From Chloranthus sessilifolius (taxonomy: Eukaryota > Streptophyta > Magnoliopsida > Chloranthales > Chloranthaceae): a DNA stretch of 64,000 nucleotides. Positions 22,838 through 33,639 of the stretch are shown in pieces. The stretch is from contig CM037598.1 of assembly GCA_021018995.1 (NCBI GenBank), positions 76,402,671 through 76,466,670 of the forward strand, written 5' to 3'. The position numbers and the translations under genes are program-made. Position 1 is the stretch's first letter, and every line of letters begins with the position of its first letter. The notes beneath the pieces were generated by a model, which did no database searches, was not told the origin of the DNA, and saw only the letters and a list, made by a program, of their open reading frames with translations.

Positions 22838-23240
22838 GAATACCTCAGTTTGTGCTCACGTCTTAGACCCCTTGAAAATCATTGATTGCGTCAGATCAGA
22901 TAAAAGAGGTCTTGTTTCACCCTGATATTCCATACAATATATCTTAAGATCATAGAGTAATTATCATATGGTCAATTTTTTATTCCATGTGTCACAGATC
23001 CCCAAAAAAAAGCCATTGAATCATATGGCACACATCACTCTCAAACAAGAATTTAGGGTCATTTTTTGGGGATATGTGACACATGGAATAACAAATGGAC
23101 CGTCTAATAGGTGCCCCGTAATCTCATGATCTATTATGTGGAAGATCAGGGTGAAATGCGGTCTCCATCATCTGATTAAAAAAAATCAATAGTTTTCAAG
23201 GGGTTTGAGATGTGGGCGCTTTCAAATAATGAGGTACCCA
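22838..23240. mobile_element. Foldback element, about 400 bp, split from its right flank by an Athila insertion
   Basis: Extended inverted repeat. The left end GAATACCTCAGTTTG with CCCCTTGAAAATCATTGATT pairs with the right end AATCAATAGTTTTCAAGGGG and CAAATAATGAGGTACCC. The inner arms TTATTCCATGTGTCACAGAT and ATGTGACACATGGAATAA also pair. The 15-base sequence ATCTCAAAAATAATA lies directly left (22,823-22,837) and recurs at 33,023-33,037 on the far side of the Athila element, so it is a target duplication separated by the later insertion. It encodes nothing. A 15-bp duplication is long for a DNA transposon; the class is unresolved. Confidence 0.78.
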
Positions 23241-23242
23241 TC

Positions 23243-24530
23243 TAGTAGCTCTTTATCTACTCCTTGTCTTAACTAATTACAAGCGCACAACGGTATTGTA
23301 GCATGAGTATAGGATCGATCCCACAATGAAAATTGCTCTCTTGAAAAGTTCTATTTGCCTTTAAAGAGTAAAGAAAGTTTGTGATTGTATAAAATTAAAG
23401 TGCAAAAAAATAATTCTCTTCTATTAATTAAAAATCATTACACTAGATCTCAAGTCTCCTATATCTTAATTAAAATTTAGAATTTTTTTAATATCCTAAG
23501 TGCTGAAATTAAATTTACAAAAAATAAATTACAAAAAATAAATTACAAAAAATAAATCTAATCTTCAGCCTTTCAGATTCAAGTCATCAATTAAAATTTA
23601 GAAGTCTTCAGATACTTACATGCAGAAAATTAAAGTGCTGGAAAGTAAATTTTTGAAAGTAAATTATTGGAATTGAAATAGACAGAAAATAAATTGTTGA
23701 AATTAAATTATTAAATTAAAATTTTAAACTATAATATTGAAAATATAATATATCCTAAGTTTGATCTTTCAGCCTTGTCTCTTAGTTGTTAATTAAGATC
23801 GAGAGTCCTTGGATGCTTATTTATGAACACAGACCCTCTTATTTATAGATTCACAAGAGGCCTGTTACAAAAATTTAGGATTCTAAATAAAGTAAAATTC
23901 ATAAAACAAAGTTTCTCAAAACTCAACTGCCTAATACATATCCTCCTTGCTTCAGCCACTAGAGACATGTGAGATTTCTTCTTATTAATCTTCAGCAGCA
24001 GAGATTCTCGTTAAGTCTCCTAATTCGTAGAATGTATGGATTCCTCTTTTAGATTTATGAATTTTTGCATGATTGTGCACTTCTCACGTGGGTCTTCAAC
24101 AGCGGTTCATAAGGCTTTAATGTGCAAAATCGGGCATACGATTTTGTGTCTTCCCTCTGTTTCTTCTTAAGATTTCTGCTCGATCGCTCATATCTTGCCT
24201 CGTTCTCTCCCAGTTTCCTCTGTTTGTCTTCATTTTAGCTCTCGTATACCGTCTGAAGCTCTCTTCTTCAGAATCATAAGGTCTCGATTCTGTTCTTTCT
24301 TTGGTTTTAGCTCTTGATTTGTATACTCTTTTTTCTTCGACTGACTCGTACTCTTCTTTACTTGCAATCTTTTATTTACTGCTTTGGAAACTCTTTTGGC
24401 ATAGATTTACATTTTCTTCATCTTCTGCTTGTTGTTCTAAATATTTACCATCAAAGCATCATTAGTAACAAACTATGGACTATCAACACTTAGTTGAGGG
24501 TACTAAAATAGTAAAATATGTGACTAATCA
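23243..24530 (-). repeat. 3' LTR of the Athila-like element
   Basis: Read on the minus strand it starts TGATTAGTCACATATTTTAC and ends near AAAGAGCTACTA, aligning throughout with 31,726-33,020. The shared landmarks include GTATAGGATCGATCCCACAA near the 3' end and CATACGATTTTGTGTCTTC. A short AAAAAATAAATTAC tandem repeat (about 23,515-23,560) is expanded here relative to the other LTR. Confidence 0.92.
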
Positions 24531-26260
24531 CACCCTCAAACTTAAATTTTGCTAATCCCTAACAAACAAGGGAAAAATATATAATTCTAACAAAAAAATT
24601 AAATGTCACTTTCGTAGGGAGCACGATTGCATTTAGCAGATGTAACAAGCCTTTAAACCCTTAGGTGATCCCTAATAGAGGAGTTGTCTCCTTAAGGTTT
24701 CTACTGAAGGTACCTACAAACTTTAAATATTTTTAGTCTTTTAAAAAAAAATTTAAAACAAACTTTTAAAACACTAAACTACTATTAGTACACTAGCTAA
24801 TCATCATATGGTTGCCAATATTTTCAAAAACATGATTTCATCCATTAATTACTTCCCATCCTAACAATTATCCTTAGTCAAATTTTCAACAGTTTCAATT
24901 CATGTAAAGTATGGAGTGTGTGCGTACCAATGACATAATTCATTCATTATAGATTTTTCTAAATTGCAGATTTAGAAAACATTTTCATCTGAATCTCACT
25001 ATGGCATACACTCTCAAAGAATATCGAAATTGTTGGGTCTCTCAAATTGGTATATATGATGAATAATCCAAGGATATGACAAATATAAATCTCATGGAAA
25101 AGATAACCCATTCCACTTTCATGCTATCCGATTTCCCTAGTGCTCATCAGAGGCATCTCTGCTAGACACTTACTTTGTAAACCTTAGATCAAATAGATCT
25201 TTGATTGGCTTATAATGAGGCTTGGGTTAAAGGTTCCCAAGAAAGGTAAAAGGATTCAAACTTCTGAGAATTCTGTCCAACTTTCACCCATTCTTCTACA
25301 TCTTTTTCTCTTTTTTCTTCTGTAAGGATCCAAAAAGTTGGATCACTTCTTCCCAATATATATTTTTTCAAATAAATCCCTTTTTCTTCTTTTTTTGACT
25401 TACTCTTTCGATTTCTTTCTTTTTCACAATTTGGAAGCCTTTTTGCTTCTCTTTTTATTTTCTCATACTTTCATTTTCAAAGTTAATTCTTTTTCAAACG
25501 TACCCTTTTCAAACATTCCCCTTTTAAGTTTTTTCTTTATACACCTTCCACTCTCCTATTTTTTCTTTTGTTCTAAATCTCATAAGCACAAGGGTAAAAG
25601 ACTGAAAGTTTTAGGATGTACATATGGCTAGGCTTTATAAAATCTGGTATGAAGAAATTCAATTTCAGGCTTCAAATATGGGTTCAACAGGTAAATTGTA
25701 AGGGATTTTGGCTCAAACATAACAACTGATGACCTCTTTTCATTTCCAAGTTTACTAGTAATGATGTCATATTGTGTCAACACTTACAATAAACAGTTAT
25801 AGAAAAACAGATAACACAATCGTAGTCATGGATTCAAATAGCAACAATATGAGATTTAAGTTAAAACAGTCAAGAAATTCAAGGAAAATAAAAAACATAT
25901 AGGCATTGCAGTCTCTCTCAATGAAAGGATAAGATTCCAAAAGCTCACTGGGTAATATTATTTCTGAAAGTATGATCTAAATTCTGCAATTCAAAGTAAT
26001 GTATAGTTTCAAATTTTCAGTTATGATAAAAGTGTGCAAATGGACTAAACATGAATATTAATTGCTTCCTATCATAGATTTCAAACTTCTTTTAAGATGA
26101 TGATAAAATATTTGGAATCAAATTTTATCTAACATTTATTCACATGTGAGGGTTAACAAAAAGTTAAAAACAACACTAAAAACAAAATTTAAAACACTAA
26201 ACTAAAACTAAAAAGAAACAAACTAATTTTTTTTTATATGTAATTAAAAAAAAACTTACA
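24531..26260 (-). other. Athila 3' internal non-coding region
   Basis: About 1.7 kb between the end of integrase and the 3' LTR. In Athila elements this interval often holds an extra envelope-like frame or long untranslated sequence. Here I see no convincing protein; it is AT-rich with a pyrimidine-rich plus strand at 25,290-25,570 (purine-rich on the element's sense strand). The polypurine-like tract lies at 24,531-24,543. Confidence 0.65.
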
Positions 26261-26273
26261 ATGGACAATGTCC

Positions 26274-27180
26274 TCATTGGAAACAGTAAAACAAGGGATA
26301 CCATGGGTATGGTGCCAAGTGTACCAGGCGCAAAATAAGTAAATTCTGGAATTCCCATAAGATATGTTGATCATGAAATGCTTTAGTCTTGGCCTTGCAA
26401 ATTCTGGATTTCCCGTAGGCATCATTCCAAATTTTCTCTAACTCATTGAGTTCGAGTTTCCGGTATTCACCAGATGTGGACAACTCAAAATGAAGTGTTT
26501 TAATAGCCCAAAGAGCTTTGTGCTCTAGTTCTATAGGTAAATGACAAGCTCGCTCATACACCAAATGGTAGGGAGACATGCCAATGGGTGTTTTACAGGT
26601 CGTCCGATATGCCCATAGGGCATCATGCAATCTCAGGGATCAATCTTTTCTATTAGGGCGAATAGTTCTCTCAAATATCTTCTTTATTTCGTGATTGAAA
26701 ACTTTCACTTGCCCACTGATTTGCGGGTGATAAAGGAGTTGCAATTTTATGGGTAACAAAGTACTTTTTGAGTAAACTCTCGAAATACTTATTACAAAAG
26801 TGACTCCCCCCATCACTAATGATGGCATGTGGAGTTTCGAAACGAGAAAAAATATTCTTCCTAATAAAAGATATCACCACCTTATGATCATCAGTTCTTG
26901 TGCCTATAGCTTCGACCCATTTGGAAATATAGTCAACAGCCCCAAGGATATACATAAATTCGTTCAAAGGTGGGAAGGGTCCCATGAAATCTATGCTCCA
27001 AACATCAAAAGGCTCGATGACTAATATCGGTTGGCGAGGCATCATGTCTCTATGAGACATACCACTTGTCTTTTGACAGTGGTCACAAGCCATAGAAAAT
27101 TTTGGGCATCTTTGAACAATGTCAGCCAATAAAAGTCTGACTGAAGTCCCTTGGCAGCCGTTTTCTTTCCACTGAAGTGA
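26274..27180 (-). pseudogene. Athila integrase region (fossil)
   Basis: Zinc-module end CDHCQKTSGMSHRDMMP and core IDFMGPFPPLNEFMYILGAV, AIISDGGSHFCNKYF, then [20 protein letters not shown] and [15 protein letters not shown], wording typical of Athila integrases. Fossil; several breaks. Confidence 0.85.
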
Positions 27181-27341
27181 CCCTCACACGCATAAGTGTG
27201 ACAAAATTGAAGGATACTGTGAGTATCACTGTCGAGTACACATTTTCAGATTATTTGGTCTAGGCAAATTTTAAAAAGGTAAGGGTCCTCCCAATTATAA
27301 AATTTAACTCGTGAAAAGAACATAGATTTGTCCTGTTTGGA

Positions 27342-28720
27342 CTAGTTTGGAGGGATTTTACCCATCGCCAAATAATTTATTATGTTGGCATACCATGGCA
27401 CCACAGTTTGGACGACAAGAAGTTGCTCATCCGAGAAGGTATCTCGTAAGGAATCATCGCTGACGAGTTTCGAAAATTCTATTCGGGACAAGTGGTCTGC
27501 CACTACGTTTTCAACTCCCTTTTTATCTCTGATTTCGAAATTAAATTCTTGCAATAAGAGGATCCACCTTATTAGACGCGGCTTGGCATCCTTTTTCCTT
27601 AGCAAATATTTTAGTGCAGAATAGTCAGAGAAGATGATGATCTTCGATCCCAATACGTATTGTCCAATTTTATTCAATGCAAAGACGACAACGAGAAGCT
27701 CTTTCTCAGTGGTGGTATAATTCAGTTGAGCTTCGATCAAGGTTTGACTAGCGTAATAAATTACGTGAGGTACCTTGTCTTTTCGTTGTTCGAGAATTGC
27801 ACTTATTACATAATCGGAAGCATCACACATCACTTCAAAGGATAAGGAGTAATCTGGAGGTTGGATGATGGGTGCGGATGGGAGAAGCGCACGAAGCTTA
27901 TGAAATGCTTCAAGACAAACATCATCGAAGTCAAAAGGGACATCGTTTGCCAGAAGGTGGCATAGGGGTCTCAAGACTTTGGAAAAGTCTTTGATAAAGC
28001 GGTGATAGAAGCCGGTATGACCAAGAAAAGATCATATCTACCTCACCGACGTTGGTAGAGGTAGATTCGCTATAATGTCAATTTTGGCCCTGCCAACCTC
28101 TATACCTTTTTTCAAAACTATGTGCCCCAGGACTGCCTTCTTGAACCATGAAAAGACTCTCCCAACTTAACACCAAGTTTGTTTCCTCACATCTTTCTAG
28201 GACCAAGGCAAGGTGATCTAGACAAATGTCGAATGTTCGGCTAAATACCGAGAAGTCATCCATGAATACTTCGAAGAACTTGTCTATCATGTTAGAAAAG
28301 ATAGTCATCATGCACCTTTTGAACATCGCTGACACATTGCATAGCCCAAAGGGCATGCGACGATATGCAAACGTACTGGAAGGACATGTGAAAGTTGCAT
28401 TTTCTTGATCTTTCGGATACACCGGAACTTGATTATTCCTAGAATAACTGTCCAGGAAACATAAATACTCTTAACCCGCAAGGTTTTCTAAAATTTGATC
28501 AATAAATGGGAGTGGAAAGTGATCCTTAGGGGTCATTGAGTTCAGCCTTCGGTAATCGATACATATGCACCAATCTGTGGTCTCGCGTAATGGTGCCAAT
28601 TCATCGACTGAATTCTCCTTGACCGTAATCTTTGATTTCTTCGGGACTACCTGAATGGGGCTCACCCACTCACTATCAGAAATCGGGTAAATAATACCTG
28701 CATCAAGTAACTTCACTATT
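27342..28720 (-). pseudogene. Athila reverse transcriptase and RNase H region (fossil)
   Basis: Reverse transcriptase begins with LLDAGIIYPISDSEWVSPIQ near 28,710 and CIDYRRLNSMTPKDHFPLPF near 28,560, then MPFGLCNVSAMFKRCMM and the catalytic VFMDDFSVF near 28,250. RNase H follows with FEVMCDASDYVISAILEQ, TEKELLVVVFAL and NVVADHLSRIE near 27,490. The domain order is normal. Fossil; several breaks. Confidence 0.87.
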
Positions 28721-28894
28721 TCTTTTTACACTACTTCCCTCATATTCGGATTCAATCGTCGTTGGCTTTCTCTAGATGGTTTGGTATTGTCCTCCATGTG
28801 AATACAATGCATACAAATTGATGGATCAAACCCTTTAAGATTAACAACAGTCTACCCAACAGCACACTTATGCTTTGTAAGAATGGCCAACAAC

Positions 28895-29640
28895 CTACTC
28901 TCCTGATCCGCAGTGAATTAAAGATATAATGACCGAGAGTATTTTGTCGGGCCCAAGGAAAGCGTACTTAAGAGTGTCAGGAAGTGCTTTCAATTCCAAG
29001 GATGGTGCTTTTTGAATTGAAGGTAACAATGGTTCATTGGAAGTGGTGGGCAAAGGTTCCACCGGTGGCTTCCATGTCCTTGGTTGAGAATTGAGGGAAG
29101 GGGCAGTTAGAAAGTATGCCATCTGTTCGGATTGTAAATCAGTCTCTCCCAAATCCGTGTACCACAGTGCAGTTTCGAGTGCATACTTAGACAAAACTAG
29201 AGACAATACTTCTTCAACTAATTCGTCAATATCATCCACATAGAAGCACTCCTCCTAATCAATGGAGGCCATTTGGTTGGTTATTGAAAAGACATTGAGT
29301 TGAATTCTCATGTCCCCGAAAGATACCCCTATCACACCAGTTTTACAGTTTATGCATGCATTGGCCGTGGCAAAAAATGGTCTATCGAGTATGAAGAGAA
29401 TTTGTGATGAAGACTTCGAACTAGGCTCGATGGGATAAACAAACTTGTCAGCCCCGACCATTATATCTTCTATGATTCCAACTGGTCTCCTTTTTGATCT
29501 ATCGGCTAACTGAAGTGTTACTGATGTGGGCCTATACTTGTCTAGTCCCAGCTTCTCATACACAGTGTATGACAACAAATTTACGCTGGGCTCCCAGATC
29601 CAAAAGTGCTTTGTTAATGGCATGGTCGCCAATAATATAC
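28895..29640 (-). pseudogene. Athila protease region and linker (fossil)
   Basis: Contains the Athila-type protease C-terminal wording SVNLLSYTVYEKLGL, PTSVTLQLADRS and GIIEDIMVGADKFVYPI near 29,460-29,590, followed by a proline-rich linker (QPRTWKPPVEPLP). Fossil; not intact. Confidence 0.75.
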
Positions 29641-31699
29641 AGAATGGTGGGCACTTCGGGATCCTTAAGCTTAGGCAGAGTTGTGGCCTGTAGGATTGAG
29701 CTCACTTGCTTCGTTAAAAAGATCATTTTCGATAAATTGTTCTACCGCTTTCGCTTTTGTGTGCACATCTCTTTCAGAAAGCGTGCATATGCTAGGACTT
29801 GGTACGTAAGGTACTTTGGTCACAGAATTGGCCACCTGTCATTATTATTTTTTTGGTTTTCATTTTCTATTATTTTTTGTTTTTCTAGTGGGGAAACCTT
29901 CTCAATAATTTTAGACTCTCTATCCTCGGTTTCAGGGACAACTATTAATGTAGGCATCTCTATCTTGTTGTCAATGGTCCTACCACTTCTTAAAGTCTGA
30001 ATAGCTTGGATGTGTGCTGCAGGAATTGATGTATCTCCCACAAAAACTTGTCCCCTCGAGTTACTTATAGGTTGTGACTATAATTGGTTACTCTCTCTCC
30101 TTACCACTTGCGTAGCTAGCTGCCCAACCCAGGCTTTTAGTTTCGTAATGGATTGTGTATGCGAATGTAAAACTTAAGAGAGTTGAGACAACTGAGATAA
30201 ATCCTTGGAATGCTGATGTGACTGTTACTGCAAATCCCGAAGGGTTTGAACAACTGTGGCATCAGATTCGCTGCTCTGAGGCCTATACTATTGATCAGTG
30301 AGCTGATATGTTCTCATGGGTGGCATATAGGGTTGTTGAAAATTCTAGGCTAGAGGATATGGTGGTTGCACAACAGATGGTCCTTGTAGTGCCCCACTTG
30401 TGGAGTCATAGTTAAAACCAGGATGGTTTCTCCACCGCGAGTTGTAGGAATTCCCATAATCAATCCTTTGGAACACACAAACCTGATCCTTTTCCACTAC
30501 ATCTGGATACAATGGGGCAGCTGGGCACTCGGTTATGGCATGGGTCAGGCTCTGGAAAATTGCACAGGCTGCAATAAGCTTCTCCGAAGCACTATGGTTG
30601 AGGATCATCAAAGATGTTAATTTTTGTTCCAAGACCGACACCTTAGCGCTGATGTCACTCTCCTTCTTTACCTTGTCATTGTTGACATCGTAAAGGCCAC
30701 CCCTAGCTAGTGAGAGGAGTGTGGCGAATTATATTGGGATCAAATTTTTGCAGGACCTATTTCTACAAAGAATTATCGGCCAAACTTTCGAAAAGGTCAG
30801 AGGACTATTGTCCATTATGGGCCAAAAAGGTCCCTCCACTCATAGCATTTACCATCTACTGATTCCCCTCAGTTAACCCTTGATAGAAACTCTGGGCTAT
30901 AGACCAGTTCGACACTTCATGATGAGGACATTTTCGCAAGAGATCTTTCATAGGTTCCCAACTTTAGTGAAACAGTTCTCCAGGCAGTTGCCGGAAGGTT
31001 TGAATTGCTTGGCGAATTTGGTTAGTCCTACCAATCGGAAAATACATGGTCAAAAACCTAACCTGTAGTCTATCCCAAGAGGTAATACTACCAGCGGGCA
31101 AAGAAATAAACGACACTTTCGCTCGATTTTTGAGAGAAAGGGAATAACCTTAATTTCACAGCCTCATCATCAAGTGCTGAGATTTTCAACATGGTACAAA
31201 GTTCTATAAAGTCCCTAAGATGATGTTAGGGATCTTCGCGATCAAGCCCGTGAAATTTTGGAAGGCCTTGTAGCATGGTGTGCTTGATCTTGAAGTTTTG
31301 ACCATTCACAACCTTTGGTAAAGTGATGCATGAGGGTGCGGTCAACGTAACTGGGGTGTAGTGTCCTGAATGGAGCAATCTTTGGCCATCATGACAGATT
31401 CTCTTTCGGAGTTACAGTTGGAAGCCAAATTTCGCAAGAGAGTTCGCTCAATTTCTGGATCACACTAAAAAAGATTTATATTTTGAGAATGAGTGTAATG
31501 CATACACTGGAAGAATTTATTTATTTTTATTTTCAAAGAATAACAGGTCGATTAGAGAACAAATATGGGCCTCTAGCTTCCCGTGTTAAGAGTGGTTTCG
31601 AAGCTTTGCTCTGCAGCTACGATTCAAACCTGAAAAAGAATAAAGAATTAAAAAAGAAAAGAAAAATAAAAAGACAAATATTAATTTTCAGAAAATCCG
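29641..31699 (-). pseudogene. Athila gag region and leader (fossil)
   Basis: About 2 kb upstream of protease in which only scattered gag wording can be read: IQAIQTLRSGRTIDNK near 29,990, WRNHPGFNYDS near 30,420 (compare the Athila R-HPNFSW motif) and, further upstream, degraded capsid text. The leader next to the primer site (31,700-31,719) is short. Heavily broken. Confidence 0.65.
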
Positions 31700-31719
31700 C
31701 TTCCCCGACAGCGGCTCCA
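31700..31719 (-). other. Athila primer-binding site
   Basis: Read on the minus strand, TGGAGCCGCTGTCGGGGAAG starts six bases after the end of the 5' LTR at 31,726. It closely resembles the tRNA-Asp-complementary primer site known for Athila elements (TGGCGCCGTTGCCGGGGA). The match is by eye. Confidence 0.75.
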
Positions 31720-31725
31720 AAAACT

Positions 31726-33020
31726 TGGTAGCTCTTTATCTACTCCTTGTCTTAACCTATTGCAAGCGCACAATGGTATTATAGCACGAGTATAGGATCG
31801 ATCCCACAAGGAAGCTTGTTTTCTTGAAAACTTCTATTTGCCTTTAAAGAATAAAGAATGTTTGTGATTGTTTAAAACTAAAGTGCAAAAAAATAAATCT
31901 ATTCTAGTAATTAAAAACCGCTACACTAGATCTCCAGTCTCTTAGATCTTAGTCGCCAATTAAAATCCAGAATTCTTTTAATATCCTAAGTGCTGAAATT
32001 AAATTTGTAGAAAATAAATTGCAAAAAATAAATCTAATCTTCAGCCTTCGAGATTCTAGTCGTCAATTAAAATCTAGAAGTCTTCAGATACTTACGTGCA
32101 AAAAATTAAAATGCTGGAAAGTAAATTACTGAAAGTAAATTGCTGGAATTGAAATAGACATAAAATAAATTGCTGAATTAAAAATTTAAGCTACAATGTT
32201 GAAAGTAAAATCTATCCTAAGTTTGATCTTCCGGCCTCCTCTCTTAGTTGTCAATTAAGATCGAGAGTCCTTGGAAGCTTATTCATAGACGCAGGCCCTC
32301 TTATTTATAGATTCACAGGAGGCCTGTTACAAAAATCTAGGACTCTAAGCAAAGTAAAATTCTTAAAACTAAGTTTCCTAAAACTCAACTACCTAATACG
32401 TATCCTCCTTGCTTCAACTACTAGAGATGAATGGGATTTCTTCTTCCTAATCTTTGGCAACAGAGATTCTCGCCAAGTCTCCTAGATCCATGGAATGCAT
32501 GGATTCCTCTTTTAGATTTACGATTCTTTGCATGGCTGTGGACTTCTCATGTGGGTCTTCAGCAGTGGTTCATAAGGCTTTAATGTATAAAATTGTGCAT
32601 ACGATTTTGTGTCTTCTCTTTATTTTTTTCTTACGATTTCTACTCGATTGCTTGTATCTTGCCTCGTTCTCTCCTAGTCTTCACTGTTTGTCTTCATTCA
32701 ATTCTCATATACCATATGGAGCTCACTTCTTTAGAATCGTAAGGTCTCAATTCTATTCTTTCTTTCGTTCTAGCTCTCGATTCGTATACTCTTTTTCTTC
32801 GACTGGCTCGTAGGCTTCACAATTTCTTCTCGTCTTCTCGAGAACTTGTATTTCAGCCACGATTTGGCTCTTCTTTACTTGTGATATTTTATTTACTACT
32901 TTGGAAACTCTTTTTGGCATAGATTTACATTTTCTTCATCTTCTGCTTGTTGTTCCAAATATCCACCATCAAAGCATCATTAGTTGAGAGTACTAAAATG
33001 GTAAAATATGTGACTAATCA
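31726..33020 (-). repeat. 5' LTR of the Athila-like element
   Basis: On the minus strand it starts TGATTAGTCACATATTTTAC at 33,020 and ends AAAGAGCTACCA at 31,726 (TG...CA ends). Its length of 1,295 bases is close to that of the other LTR (1,288). The perfect CCATC duplication lies directly outside. Confidence 0.92.
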
Positions 33021-33037
33021 CCATCTCAAAAATAATA

Positions 33038-33292
33038 AACTTCTTTTTTATTCAATTTTCATAGTACAAATCTCGTGTGCAAATTTTAGCTCCCTTTGAA
33101 AAGTATTTGGAATTGTTGTTGGTGCATGTTAAGAAGAGTTATCATAAATTAATTGAGGATGGTCGCCCTAATCCAATTAAGTTTTCTCTTAGGGTACCTC
33201 TATTCGGACCAATAGGTTTAGTGGAAAACAATCTCCATCGTCTTATGGTGACCCTTCAAACCCATTGTTTGCTTCGGACCAGACGATAGAGA
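33038..33292. other. Unidentified segment between Athila flank and LINE
   Basis: About 255 bases that belong to neither the Athila element nor the clear LINE sequence. A 70-codon plus-strand frame (33,077-33,289; FEKYLELLLVHVKKSYHKL) has a protein-like look but matches nothing I recognise. It could be a host exon fragment or part of an older element. Confidence 0.3.
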
Positions 33293-33639
33293 TCTTTATT
33301 TTTTGAAAGATAACAAAAGATTATATTATAAACATAAAGGGTACATAAAAGGCCATACCTTGGTAGGTAGCAAGCAACTACCGAGAAGGAGAGGCAAAAG
33401 AAAGAAGAAAAATACTTCAACTCCCTGAGAAATAGTGAGTAGCCCAGACCACAGAGAAAGAAACGTGAGCAACACCCCGTTAACCCACCAAATTAAAACT
33501 CACCCATCTTTGAGCCTCAAAAGGACCAGTGTCGACGCAATCAAAGTCTCTGTTCATCAGCCAATTGAGGATGAAATCGGTTGAACATCTAATTACCATG
33601 AAATGAGGTTTAATCTTCCTAAAAACCCTAGCATTTCTT

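Larger units (their letters stand above)
23243..33020 (-). mobile_element. Athila-like Ty3/Gypsy element, complete in outline (fossil)
   Basis: Minus-strand LTR retrotransposon of about 9.8 kb. Its LTRs are 23,243-24,530 and 31,726-33,020, and the flanks carry an identical 5-bp duplication CCATC (23,238-23,242 and 33,021-33,025). A primer site resembling the Athila tRNA-Asp type (GGAGCCGCTGTCGGGGAAG read on the minus strand) is at 31,700-31,719. The polypurine-like AAGTTTGAGGGTG adjoins the 3' LTR at 24,531-24,543. Gag, protease, reverse transcriptase, RNase H and integrase are recognisable in order. The two LTRs differ at roughly a tenth of positions by eye, so the insertion is old. The coding part has many breaks (more than ten). 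Confidence 0.92.

Noticed and set aside
25338-25631. Phe/Leu/Ser-rich frame as a membrane protein
   Set aside because: Translation of a pyrimidine-rich tract in the Athila 3' non-coding region; low-complexity artefact.
33077-33289. 70-codon plus-strand frame as a gene or exon
   Set aside because: Protein-like in look, but too short and unmatched to call; left as unidentified sequence.
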